Source: Hesseltinella vesiculosa
Taxonomy: Eukaryota > Mucoromycota > Mucoromycetes > Mucorales > Cunninghamellaceae
Assembly: GCA_002104935.1 (NCBI GenBank)
Contig: MCGT01000017.1
Coordinates: forward strand, 62,001 to 126,000
DNA length: 64,000 nucleotides
Direction of reading: 5' to 3'
The notes under the pieces are model-generated. The model was not told where the DNA came from. It saw only the letters and a program-made list of their open reading frames with translations, and made no database searches. The position numbers and the translations under genes are program-made. Each line of letters opens with the position of its first letter. Positions within the stretch are counted from its first letter, which is position 1. This document shows, piece after piece, positions 12,165-23,205 of this stretch.

Positions 12165-12216
12165 AGGGAGCGGAGAAAGCTTGCATCTTTCACTGTTGAA
12201 CCATTCCATCCCCAAC

Positions 12217-13208
12217 ATGCAGCGCACGTTATCTCTCGCCACTCGTTACTTACGAACCAGTCGTCCCGCTATGCCGGCAGTCCATGCCTTGTATCGCCCA
12301 TTGATTCTCACACCTACTCGCTCATTCTCTTGGACTCCATCATTTGGCCATCAAACGTCGTCTGGTCATGATCACATTGAAAAGGTGTGCTGGAAATGTC
12401 ACCATCCTGCTTCCAAAGCGGCCGTCAGCTGCAGCAACGATGACTGTGGCGCCATCCAGCCTGCTGTCAAGGACATTAGCTACTTTGAATTGCTCTCAGC
12501 AGGTTCTGGATCCAAAAGGTAAACACCACCCACACTTTTTTTTTTCACTCTTGTCCTAGCCCTGCTTTTTTTTTTTTTTTTTTCATAGAGCGCAGCCCAT
12601 GTTTGATGTGAACCTGAAAACCTTGAAGCTCAACTTTTTAAAACTGCAGCAACTGGCCCACCCTGACAGCTTTTCGAACGCACCCGAGGTAAGAGGAGAG
12701 AAAGGACCCGGAGGAGAAGACAGTGACCTGACATTTTTATATTTTTTTGTTGGAGTAGCAAGAGAAGAAATATGCCGAGATTCAGTCATCGCTGCTAAAC
12801 AAAGCTTACCACACCTTGCGCGAACCTCTGCCTCGGGCTCAGTATATGCTTGCCCAGCATGGTGTACACGTCGACGAATCCGAGTCCTTGACCAACATGG
12901 AATTGCTCATGGAAGTGATGGAGGTGCGTGAAGCCTTGGAAGAAGCCGCATCCGATCCTGAAGTGGAAGTCATCAACGAAGAAAACAAACGTGAGTTTTT
13001 TTCTTTGACAGGAAATGAATGGCTGACTTGCGCGCTTTTTTTATGTGTAGAGAAAATCCTGGAGACCTGTCAAGCATTGTCGTCTGCCTTTGAAGAAAAT
13101 GATTTTGATCTCGCCAAGGATTTGACCATCCAACTCCAATACTGGGATAATATCCGCCGAGCCATTGTCGATTGGGTGCCTGGCAAGCGTGTCGAGGTGA
13201 AGCACTAA
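12217..13208 (+). CDS. JAC1: Mitochondrial iron-sulfur cluster co-chaperone HSCB/JAC1
   Basis: J-protein that hands the ISCU scaffold to the mitochondrial Hsp70 for Fe-S cluster transfer. Exons 12217-12518, 12589-12688, 12759-12990 and 13051-13208 give 263 residues. The N-terminus is rich in Arg, Ser and Leu with no acids, as in matrix-targeting peptides. Four cysteines follow (C58, C61, C72, C77), like the zinc-binding N-terminal domain of animal HSCB, which the yeast protein lacks. The J-domain HPD is at 125-127. The C-terminal three-helix ISCU-binding domain ends with the conserved LQYWDNI-type helix. The start is the first ATG after the A40 tract. Confidence 0.93.
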
Positions 13209-13905
13209 CGCGTTGACCTATGGGTTTTATAATCTTAGACTTGTATCATAAACGAAATAAATCCAGAACCTGAAGGGGTCCCGGGAATATGGCTGGATTT
13301 TTTTTTTTTTAGCTGGGAGACCAGAGGTGCCAAATTGAAATTGACCAAAAGTTGGCTGGGCGGCCAATCTCAATCGACCAGAATCATTATCCTACATGCT
13401 TTTGCGCACTCTTTCGATTTTTTATGTCGATTGGATCACCCAAAAGTGCTGTGTAGCAATCCTTTTTTTTATTTTCATACCTTGGAAAAAAAAAATGGGT
13501 GGCCAAATTCAACTTCCGCAGTCTACCCTCCATGTCCAAGGGGGCGCAGTTGTTGGTAGCTGGTCATCATCGAAGATTTCCTTCGCTCCAGAGTCATCTA
13601 AAAAAGCCCCGGTTTGACGAAGAAGCGTCAATGCTGTGAACACCTTGACCAAAGTTGGCCTTGACGGAGGCGATCCAACTCAAGCAAGAGAGCATCTCGT
13701 TTTGCTGATGACCATTTGGCTAGTGCCTGGAAGCATCGGATTCCTTTGCCAAGAACGATACCGGCAAACGTCAAGTTACGCCGATCATGGCATAGTCGGT
13801 CCGCGTCAAAAGTAGATTTGGGTTGTTTTTTATATTTATTTGTCTTAATACATTGGCCCACACAACAACAAAAAAAAAAAGAAGGGGAGGGAGAGAGAAA
13901 GATGT
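13209..13905. other. Convergent intergenic region
   Basis: Lies between the ends of HSCB (+) and dynactin p62 (-). A poly(A) signal for HSCB is at 13256. The rest is T-rich with no conserved open frame; short frames at 13335-13617 look random. Confidence 0.6.
13256..13261 (+). terminator. Poly(A) signal AATAAA of HSCB
   Basis: AATAAA about 50 bp after the HSCB stop codon; inferred from motif and distance. Confidence 0.5.
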
Positions 13906-15729
13906 CTAGGAAGGTTGGACGGTGCCAAGGCCGATGACGGTCCAAAAAGAATAGCTTTTTGCGCCATCGTCCATACGTATGGACGAGTTGCCACGGCGCG
14001 ACCCATCCAGGCTGCTGTCCATATCCATGAAATCTTCTTCAATATCGCCCGAGGACGCGTCCATGCGCTCTTCGTCGGTTTTGTAATGACAGGTGACATG
14101 CAAGGGAATCTATGCAAACGAAGCAGAGAAAACGAGCCGATGAGAGAGATGATCTCTCGTGGAATCACTGCTTACCTTGAACTCGCCGATTTGCTCAGGC
14201 ACCACTTCAACCAAGATGCTTGTAAAGTTGTTACGGCGTTCATGAACGCCATTGCCGATCTTAGGGGTGGGTTTCTTGTTGCCAGGCACAGGGTACATGT
14301 CGTCGTCGTATTCGATGGTCTCGTTGTAGGCGCTGACAGAGAAATGGGGCGCAAGGATGGTGACATGGCCAGTGCCTTCGGGCAAGGGTGGGGTAGCAAG
14401 AGAGATGGACATTTCTTCATAGAGAGGATTGACGAATTTGAGAGCAAATTGACGGGGCTGACCGAGGACCAGGTTCAGGGTAGGCTCGGGAGGGGTGATG
14501 AGGGCGGCCAAGGAAGAGGAGGAGGTGCGGGACAAGGAGGGGGACGGCAGGGCAGCGATGGCGATGGTTGGGATGTAATTCATGGCGACAAGCTTGATCT
14601 TGAAGCGGGTGGCTTGAGCTTTTTGCTCGGGTTTGACGAGGATATGGCGGCAGTGGCGGCAGCGCTTGGCGCGTTTGATGGTGAGGTGGATCCGCTGGGG
14701 CTGGACTCGGTCAATCTGGTAAGGCTGGTCATGTAGTTGGGTATATCGTTGCGGGAGAGACGCGATGGCGTCGGTGTCACGCAGTATTGTCAAGTGGGCA
14801 ATGGTGTCAGCCGACTGTTTGGCTGGGTCCTGCAGGCGCTCGTCTTGGAGACCGATGTCAGATTCGTAGCAGGTGATGTCGTCGAGGCGGCCTTGCATGG
14901 AAGGATTGGTAGGGTTGCTGGGCGGTGCAAGCGAGTCAAACAGGTGGGAGGATGTCGATCCGCCGCTCATCATCATTTTACTGAATGCACCGGTCGAGGA
15001 GAAGGACAGGAAGCTGCTTGGCAGAGTTGAACCGACGCGTAGATGTTTTTCGAAATGCTCTTTGAGGTGGTCGAACTCCTGCACATCCAATTGGTCGTCT
15101 TCCTGTTTTTGCAGTTGTACTAGCATGGCATGGGCATAATGGTAAGAAGCTAGAGGAGAGAAAGAGGGAGGTGCTTACAGGCGAGGCTGGTTGGTTTTTC
15201 AAAGGTCATGCCAATTTCTTGCGAGTTCCAGCGGCAGACGTGACAGGACAAAAAATAAGGGCCAATATTAGCAGAGGAGGAGATGCCAGGAGCGGAAGGG
15301 CCAGCTTCTTTAGAGGCCATGACAGAAAGTGTGTTTTGACACACAGGGCATTGGAAACAGTTTCGAGCACATCGATTCTTTTCGCTCTTGACACTTGCGG
15401 TAGGAACCTGTCACAAGAAAAGACAATGATTAGCTTCGAGGGAATGCAGTGTTGGAAGGTCTTGCCTCAAAGAGGCAGTTGGGGCAATAGTAGGAGATGA
15501 TTTCATCTTGAACACAGCTTGGACATTTAATATCGTGACAGTCTTCACAAAAATACAAGCGAGAGAGTGGGTACAGGTATGGCTCGGTCTGGCTGGAGAG
15601 GAGAGTGTCGACGACGGTTTGATCGGCTCGGTCGGCTTCGGTGGCTTCTTTTCTCGCAAGGGCACTGGAGCATTGGCAATAATAGTGCACAAAAGGTAGA
15701 CCCGCCACGGGTGGGGTCCAATCCATCAT
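13906..15729 (-). CDS. DCTN4: Dynactin subunit 4 (p62)
   Basis: Pointed-end subunit of dynactin, which couples dynein to cargo and to microtubule plus ends. Exons 15729-15466, 15407-15179, 15119-14176 and 14109-13906 give 546 residues. The N-terminal half is Cys-rich with paired CxxC knots (FCEDCHDIKCPSC, YYCPNC, FQCPVC, FLSCHVCRWNSQEIG), the mark of the p62 family. A second Cys pair group (CRHCRH) precedes a beta-rich C-terminal half. Intron 1 (15408-15465) uses a GC donor. For intron 2, the acceptor at 15120 gives the conserved join TSLA-LQLQKQ and a normal 59-nt intron; a nearer AG would make a 29-nt intron and was not used. The ATG at 15726 is an alternative start two codons wide of the first. 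Confidence 0.94.
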
Positions 15730-15962
15730 CAAGTATTAAAAAATAAAAAAGATGAAGCAAATGAAGAAAAACAAGGAAATCAAGAGCGTGCCTTGAAAAT
15801 GCAACAGCGACCAAGGTTAAAAAAAGCTCAGAAATTTTTTTCCAGCTCCCTTTTTCTTTCACAAAATCTTTGACGGTCGTTTTCATACCCCATTTACCCA
15901 ATTATCCCCCCCCCCCTTTTTCTCTCCTTTATCTATCTCATTTTATATTTTGTGCTTAAACA

Positions 15963-17681
15963 ATGGATCACTGGAACGAGTGCATAGTTTCGATTCTAAC
16001 CCTCCTTGGTAACGATAAGCTACCAGCAAAATCTTCAAATGGCTCATTTTTTTTGTTTGTAGAGAATCGGGTGCAGCACAAGGAGCGCCCTGTATCATCC
16101 ATACAAGCAACAAATACCAGTCCGTCGTCCTGGTCAGGTATGTTTTATTAATGAATCCTAAAGTAAATGAGCTTCCCTCACCTTTTTTTCTATTTGAATG
16201 GGCCAGGATCCTGCTATCTGTCACCCATGCCACTGCAAAAACGGAAGCGAGTCCATGGCTCTGATCTACGGGAACGAAAGGCCTTGCGTGCCTCTAACAA
16301 TAGCATGATACTTCGAATGTCAACGCCACCAACTTGCTCATCTTCCCCCAAACCGTCCGGTCTATCCCGAAGCCTCCAACGTACCTACAAAGAGCCAAAA
16401 CGTCGACAATTTAGCCAATCTCCTTCAGCATCCCATCTATCCTCCTCTTGCAAACGCCTACTGAACCAATGGATCCAGCAAATGGCCACATCCACCGATC
16501 CCGCTGACCGCTCTCAGTCACTCAAATCGGATCTGACAAACACAATGGCACGTCTTCAAGGTGTCCTTCATCCTTCCATGCCATCCATGCCTGCATTCCA
16601 ACAATACCTCGTCGCCTTGAAACATGACCTAGCTCTCTTTGTCAGCCTATCCAAAGAATGGTCGTCCATCCATGCCACCCAACCATTGTCTCTCATGTTC
16701 CCAGACTGGCCCCTGTTGGAAGAATATATCTATGAGCTAATGCGCTATACAATGGTAAAGAAAAAAAAGAAAAGCGAAAGGACGGAGCTGACGTTTTTTC
16801 CCTGCTGTAGATCCATGACCACCTTATTCAACCTCGACCAGTTCTCACTCGCACCGGCGACCTTTATGAAGATTTACAGAGCCTACAGCAATTTTTGGAG
16901 GACCAGTGTGTACTCCATGGCATACATCTTGTGAATCAGGGCCAACAATGGCAGGACATGGGTCTCCCAGTGGATCAAGACTGCTTGCATCAAGCGAAGC
17001 AATATTTTTTTTCTACATGCCGAGATATGGTCGAAAGTGTATACAACGCCTTGACGTGTGATGGCTACACCGAAAAGGTAACACACAATGAGCAAAAAAA
17101 AAAAAAAAAGACGAGGAGCACAGGACTCATTTTGATTTTAGATGATGGATTGTATTGTATTGGCCTTTGAATGTCTGGCAACGACGCACGAACTTATTGG
17201 AGATTCGCTGGCGCTGGAACTGTTGCAGTTGTGCCTGCCGTGGCTGGCGATCTATGGACAATGGAGTGTGCAGCAGATGGAGATGGTGACCCCTCGGAGC
17301 CGCGCCCACCGAAGCGACATGCGCATTTCACAGCTACTCGACTACATGACACGCATCCTGAACAGCTGCCATCGATTGTTCCAGCCATCCACTACTTATA
17401 CCCTCGACCCTGTGCCTACTGTCTCCTTTGCCACGTCGCTTGTCGATATGACGTTCTTAGTCGTCACTGCCCTTGGCCAGCACTCCTCCTCTCAGCACCA
17501 GAACTATATCAAGCGCTCCAACATCATGCGATCGTCCCCCTTTGCCGTCTTCTATTTGGAAAAGTCGCTCTTTGATTTTGCCTCGAGCGCCATTGCCCTG
17601 TATTCGTTGATGAAGGAGAGCAATAAGCTGTACGAGCAGAAAATGATGTCTCTTCTCCATGTGATGCAAGAGGACCAATAA
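15963..17681 (+). CDS. Protein of unknown function, 491 residues
   Basis: Exons 15963-16008, 16063-16137, 16207-16754, 16811-17077 and 17142-17681 give 491 residues with consistent phases. The first 120 residues are Ser/Pro/Lys-rich and look disordered. The rest is mostly helical, with Leu-rich amphipathic segments and several Trp and Cys (for example LLEEYIYELMRY, then a Leu-rich stretch after position 330). I see no catalytic motif, signal peptide or membrane span, and do not recognise the family. The first intron is 54 nt and in frame without stops, so it could be retained to add 18 residues. It is convergent with the Zn2Cys6-PAS gene, 205 bp away. Confidence 0.8.
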
Positions 17682-17885
17682 ACAAACAATGAGCGGCAGC
17701 CATCCAGCTGTTTGACCCATGACCCTTTGCGATAAAGAAAACAATGCTTCGGCTAAGCGTTGGTATGGTAGTGATGACGTTGATTTTTATTTCCACCGTC
17801 TGGTGAATGTGTTGATATGCATACAGTAACAATTGGGTATATACAGCATAGGTGCGTAAGAGCTGGAGAAGGGGGGGAGGGAGGC

Positions 17886-20044
17886 TCAACACAAGAGAGA
17901 ATGAATGCTCATGCCAGGTCGTCGTGGGGAGCGAGTGATATCGGTAGGAGGGGTGGTATTGTTGGAGGAAGAGGAGGACGGCGCAACCATGTTTGCCGAG
18001 GGTTTGGACGATCGCTGGGTCATGGATGCAGCGGCATTCAGCGTACTGCTGGAGGTCTGCAGAAAATACTGGGTAGCAGGGTGCGAAACGATTGGCGCAG
18101 GACGAGGGCCATAGCTAGGCGGTACCTGCAGGCCGGAGGGGTAAGGGTACCGAGAGGACGAAGGGATGAAGTGGTTACTGCTGCTGGAAGACCGAGAGGA
18201 CCATCTGGAAGGACGGGGGGATGCGGCGTTGGATGGCGGAAGCGGTCGAGCCGAGGGGTCCTTGATGGGGTGCTCTGGATAGGCACCGGTAGATGGGAAG
18301 AGCCGGGGGGTGTTTGAGGACGGGGCAACATTGATCTTGGGAGGCTCATAGCTGGTCATTTGAAAGGAGGCGGTGTTGAGAGTGGAGTTGTTGGTGAAAT
18401 GGGCGGGTAAAGAGACGTGACGGAAATCCTTGGGGGCAAACATGCTGGAAGGCAATTTCCCAAGGGTATGAGAGATGGTGACCGAGGGTGCGGCGGTATC
18501 GCCGGTCGGCAGAGGAGCGATGGTTTTGAATGTGCGTGGCTGTAGATTGGGAAGCTTTCTTGGTCGCGTCGCCGCTGGCGACAGTGGGTGCAAACGAGGA
18601 TGGGGTTGGACAGTAGGTCGGATGATGGGCACGTTCGTTGGTGTCGGAGGTCTATCTTGGAACGCGGGGTCGGTGGAAAGGTCAGCCAAGCCGTGGCTGG
18701 CGGTGACGGGAGGCAAAGTGGACGAGGTAGAAGGGGATGAGAGAGGGCTGGGAGATGTGGCATGGCAGATCATGACAATGTAGAGTTGTGGAAAAGTGGT
18801 ATGGACGGTCAGATCAGCGCCGAGGGCACCTCCAAGATAGGCACAGACATCATAGCGTTGGGCCCCCGTGGGCTGACTTTTGAGGTGCAAAGAGTCGCGA
18901 AACGTGTTGGCGCCATTCGCAATCAAGGCCAGCTCGTCCGTCCGTTTGTTGTAAAAAAGGTCAGAAGAAGACCGGATGGAGACGGGAGGAGCCAAAGAGG
19001 AACCGGTGGCGGCATGGTTGGGCATGGCACTCATGACGTCGAGCAGCAGCTGGCGATGCAGGTGGGAGAGACGGGTATGGTCGTCAGCAGCAATGAATTC
19101 ATACAACGACCGATGGGTCAATTCCTGAGGAAAATAGCCCAAGGCCTTGGTGACATTGTCTGAGACACGCGCACAGAGAATGTCCATGGTCAAGATCAGG
19201 ATCAGGCGGCGTGAGTCGTGATGGGTACCCATAGACAATGTCCTTCCTGGGCTGGGGGTGGCAATCGATGTCAGGTGCACCGGCGTGATCGGGAGAGAGT
19301 ATTTGGGCGAGGACAGACGGCATGCGGCTGGATTCTGGGCGACAGTAGAGACAGGAGGGAAGGCGTCTAGCTTGACATTGTTGTGCAAAAAAGTGTCGGC
19401 TTGCTGGTGACAAAAGGTGATGGGTTTGGTTGCAGGGCTGCTGGAGAGGGTGGGACTTTTAGCGTTGGGCTGTTTGTCTTTGTTGGTACTGGGAAAGGTT
19501 GGCATGAAGATGGTGCCACGCATGACTTCGTATTTTTCACCGCCGTAGGTAGATTGGCTGTTTCTCGGGTTGAGCTTTGGTCGACCCCGTTTCTTGTGTT
19601 TGACATCTTCACAAGAGTCTGCTTTGTTCAATGACACACACCGCCGGCAAGGGCGACCAACTAGGGAGAGGGATCAGTCTACCATGAACCATTTTGTACG
19701 TCTTTTTTTTTACCATCACACGCAAGATGAGCCTTACGACAGTTCACACCTGTTAAAAAGAAAGGCATCAGTTCAAACAGAGGCTGGGCAAGAGTGAGGA
19801 AGAGGCAACGAGCCAACATACATGCACTAGCAACGTTATGGATACGTCCTCCAGGGATAATGGTCGACGTTCGCATGGTCGTGGTTTGTAATGGAGAGGG
19901 AATGATTTTGGTCATGAGATCTCTTCTGGCGGCTGGGGTAGATTGTACATTGTTGTTTCGCTTGGTGGGAGGTGGTGCAGCTCCAGCTGAGGTTGACATG
20001 GCATTCGCTAATCCATGGGGATTGTTGTCCTGGATTACTTCCAT
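17886..20044 (-). CDS. Zn2Cys6 transcription factor with a PAS domain
   Basis: Exons 20044-19822, 19749-19714 and 19660-17886 give 677 residues. The zinc cluster is assembled across all three exons: CVNCRKAHLAC (exons 1-2), then CRRC and a final Cys in exon 3, followed by a basic tail (HKKRGRPKL) that resembles an AT-hook. A PAS domain follows in the middle third (ILTMDILCARVSDN, then LGYFPQELTHRSLYEFI). The last 250 residues are Ser/Pro-rich and disordered. Fungal proteins with this order regulate carbon metabolism, but the target genes here are unknown. The 36-nt middle exon carries three of the six cysteines (the first Cys codon is split across the exon 1-2 junction), so skipping it would destroy the cluster. 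Confidence 0.9.
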
Positions 20045-21022
20045 GAATGTGTAAAACAAAAAAGGATTTCAATAAATAGCAATAAAATACAACGAAATCA
20101 GAATAAAAAGTAAAGAGGTGAGAATGTTCAAAAAAAAGGGAGAGAGGTGCCTTTTCCCGTTGACCATCTACAGCCTTTTTTTTTTTTCTGGCCAATGGAA
20201 ATGGATACCACAGGAATGAAAGAGGGTGAAACCACTTTGTTTTTGTCAAGAAGGACAAAGAACAAATTCTGCACCCCAAAATCCTTCCGGAGAAAACTCT
20301 TCCCTGAGGTAAGGGCTCGATCAGGAAATGGATCGTGATTGGCAAAAAAGAGCCCGCTGCGTGAAGCCCACACTGTCCAAGACGTCATCGATGCGGCTGG
20401 GCGACTAGATGTTTTCAGAGCACCTTTATGCAAAATTTCACATCAACCTATCCGCTCAAAAATGATATATTTTTTTTTAATTTATTTTTTCAAAAAACCA
20501 CGAAAGACACATTTTCAGATGGCCAACCATCAAAAGTGTCCCCACGACGGTTTGTTATGCGCCAAGCGGAATTTGAATTTCGCTCATGCTTTTTCGTATA
20601 CTGTCCTACTGTATTTGGCTGATCAGGTGTTGACGATTGTTTTATTGAGGACTACTCCTTCTTTCTTTCTTGTTACTTGAGCCATTTTTTTTCACTGTCT
20701 TCTGTCGTTCGCTTTTACTCCCTCCCCTCACACTGTTTGCGCGTCAATAAAACGTCGAAAACATGATATCCGCCATGTCACGCCAATTTTATTTGCTAAA
20801 ATCGTAAACGTCCCTGATAATACCGATGAGATGGTGATAGGCAATCCCCACGCTAAAAAAAAAAAAGAAGCATGAACAGTCCGGGGCAGGGTAGCGCATT
20901 CGCGGCAATGCGCAGCAAAAAAAGTGATGCAGGTGTGAATTTGTGGTTCTTTTGATATGCTTGGCGATGCATCTCGCTAGATGTAGGTAGTATCACTGCT
21001 GGTATGAATTCCCTCACAAATC
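20045..21022. other. Gene-free stretch, possible minor transcripts
   Basis: Upstream of the Zn2Cys6-PAS gene. A short + frame (20519-20680, 53 codons) starts right after a TTTTCAG and is followed by AATAAA near 20745, but its protein has no recognisable features. On the minus strand, T-rich DNA with an AG acceptor before position 20855 opens a short frame that could be a last exon; this is too weak to call. Confidence 0.35.
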
Positions 21023-21521
21023 TCAAACGGTGCCTTTGACACGAACAAAAGTGAAAAAAACGAATCCGACGGTGGCATACAAAGCGCAGAGACTATCACA
21101 CAAAAATAAAAGACAAAGTCCAAAAACAAAAAACGTGGACAGGCAGCAGGGATATAGCCTGAGTGGCCTTCACCCATCGATCTCTTTTTCAGCCTCCATG
21201 AATTTCATGAGCAGTTCATAGGCTCGGCGTTCTCGGCGGATGGTCATCCAGTCGTATAGCTTAGAGCCTAGTTCATAGCCTCCCCAAACACAAGCTACAG
21301 CTCCGATCACATAAAGACAATGGCTGCTGGATGCATCCTACAGCAATTTTTTTTTCAGGAATCACTTATCTCTTTGATACTGTGACGATGAGCTACAGCA
21401 TGCCCAGCTAGACCCGTGCAAACCCCCAGCCAGGGCCATTGCTGCCAAATTTCACGTCATTATGTCATCCACCGCTTCTAAAAGACCACACGATGTATTC
21501 CATCCAATTGCCAGTGCTCAT
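21023..21521 (-). CDS. Small predicted multi-span membrane protein
   Basis: A four-exon model (21521-21492, 21441-21397, 21337-21174, 21092-21023) gives 102 residues with matching phases and GT-AG ends. It has hydrophobic segments near 11-25, 32-50 and 80-98, separated by a charged amphipathic helix (IRRERRAYELLMKFMEAEKE). The size suits an ER or mitochondrial membrane subunit; the charged helix after the second span loosely recalls DPM3, but I do not assign it. The second intron is uncertain: an alternative donor at A|GTATCA with a later acceptor would remove the second span. Without the last intron the protein would stop 22 residues earlier. Confidence 0.5.
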
Positions 21522-22111
21522 CTTGACCTGGTGCCTCAGACTGCCCTAAAGCGAAATTTGTCCAGCCTGCCGGGAAAAGAAAAAGTCAAGACCTGGAGAT
21601 CGTGGTATTTGATCTGTGCCTTCGTGGTTTTTTTATTATTTTTTGTTTGCCAAGAAAGTGGAGTGCCCAGACGTTCCGAAGCTTTGGTTGGGCCTCCGGT
21701 TGACATGCCAGCCCCTCTGTCTCTCCCTATAGCCATTGCAAACCGGCCTCGTTTTTGTTTAAAAAAACGCCTGGTCCAAGCCAATGTTTACGCCATTTGG
21801 TTTTACGCCGCCACTCCTATTTCTTCAAGAAAATGCCAGAGGGGAACAGTCGACGACCGCCCTCAGCGGTTTGTTGTGGTCGGGCTTTCAAGGAGCTTGC
21901 CATAAAATGCACGAGTCTGTTGGTTGGGTAGATAGACACTCGGTATTGTTACGTTGACGGCAAAAAAAAAAAAAAAAAAAAAAAAGACTAAAAGACCCTA
22001 AACTTTCAAATGCCGGTGTGTTTTTTGTTTTGTTTTGCCTGAGACTGCAAAAAAAAAGACCTTTTATGGCTGGAAATAAATATAAAAACTATGTACAAAG
22101 AAGCAGAATGC
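21522..22111. other. Intergenic region with a 24-nt A run
   Basis: Lies between two small minus-strand genes. A + frame at 21462-21905 overlaps the start of the small membrane gene and shows no family signal, so it is not called. A24 lies at 21962-21985. Confidence 0.5.
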
Positions 22112-22599
22112 TCAGGCCATATCATGCATGATGCAATCAGAGGTGACAGGGGTATGATAAATGGGAGGGACGTGGATAGAAGGTGTTCGAAGGGCATCGT
22201 CGTCATCAGTGGAGTCCTCTTCCATCATGAACGTGGTAGGCTGAGGTACCGGTTGCAGCCAAAGAGCATCGGGTCGAGGAGGAGGTCGGTAATCGGGAGA
22301 GGCAAACGTTAAGCTTGGAACGGTCACCTTGGGTGCTGGTTCAGGTTCGGGTTGCTGTTCTTTTTGGTGGAGTCGCTTCACCTATTAAAAACGAACGTCA
22401 GAACTGAGAAAGTGCGAGAAATAGTCAGTCTTACAGGATTAGCGGGCCAGAGACTCTGGGGTGAAAAAGAGTTTTCGCTGTCATCATGCATCACACGTCG
22501 TTTCACAGAAGCATTGGCCACTGTAAAAAAAAGAGCATTAAAAAATGGCACTACAAATTCTGGTGTCACGCAACCATTACCGTTGATTTGATGGGGCAT
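22112..22599 (-). CDS. Small hypothetical protein, 124 residues
   Basis: Exons 22599-22581, 22520-22435 and 22381-22112 join in phase with GT-AG introns of 60 and 53 nt, the first with a T run before its acceptor. The product is hydrophilic, Pro-rich in the middle (DYRPPPRPD) and has an acidic run (EEDSTDDDD) near the C-terminus, so probably disordered. No known domain is seen. Head-to-head with the alkaline phosphatase gene, 606 bp away. The intron structure is the main argument that it is real. Confidence 0.6.
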
Positions 22600-23205
22600 T
22601 TTAAAAATAAAGAGGAAAGAAAGGAAAAGAAGCGGGACCTGCTGAGCGAAGCTTTTTAACGGTTTTTTTTTTTTCGTGGGCCGCTCCCAAGGAAATTTTT
22701 CAATCTCCCCCCTACTCACGCACACCTTTGCCACCTCGAGTGTGTGCAACTTGCTCCTTATTTATGGCTACGCTGTGTGCTGTGAGAAAAAAAAAAAAAA
22801 GGGCAAAGGAGGTCATTTTTTATGTTTAATTTTAAAAAGTCTGCCACCATGAACTTCCCGTTTTTCAAGGGCACCTACACTTCATGCTGAGGATATTTCC
22901 ATTGAGCGCCACTTCGGCTGGATTTAGCTCTCTGCATTCTGAGCCTCGAGAAAGAGAAACACTTGAAGGGTGCGTTGATTGGACAGCAAGGAAAAAAAGT
23001 GTGGTTTGTTGATGCGGTGAATCCCAAAAGAAAGAGGAGAAATGTCTTGGGTTTTCCAAAAAACTTTGCAAATCAGCTTGATCAAAGACGGGGGGGATCA
23101 ACGGTCGCTTGTCATTGGCTACCAGCCAAGCCTGGCCATTTTGGTCAAAAAAGGTTCTTTTTTTTCTGCTCCCTTTTTTTTTTCTTCTCAAATATCATAG
23201 TTGAC
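22600..23205. other. Divergent promoter region
   Basis: Between a small minus-strand gene and the alkaline phosphatase gene. Holds a GCCAATGAC-type motif on the minus strand near 23107-23120 (CATTGGCT) and several A/T runs. No coding signal. Confidence 0.5.

Noticed and set aside
15120..15178. A 29-nt intron in dynactin p62 (15150-15178)
   Set aside because: A later AG at 15120-15122 gives a normal 59-nt intron and the better conserved join TSLA-LQLQKQ, so the tiny intron is not needed.
20519..20680. A 53-codon + frame after a TTTTCAG, with AATAAA downstream
   Set aside because: No known motif, no paired upstream exon with a good donor, and a product without fold features. Kept only as a remark.
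21462..21905. A 147-residue + strand reading frame
   Set aside because: It overlaps the better supported small membrane gene, has no family features, and its hydrophobic part comes from a T-rich run.
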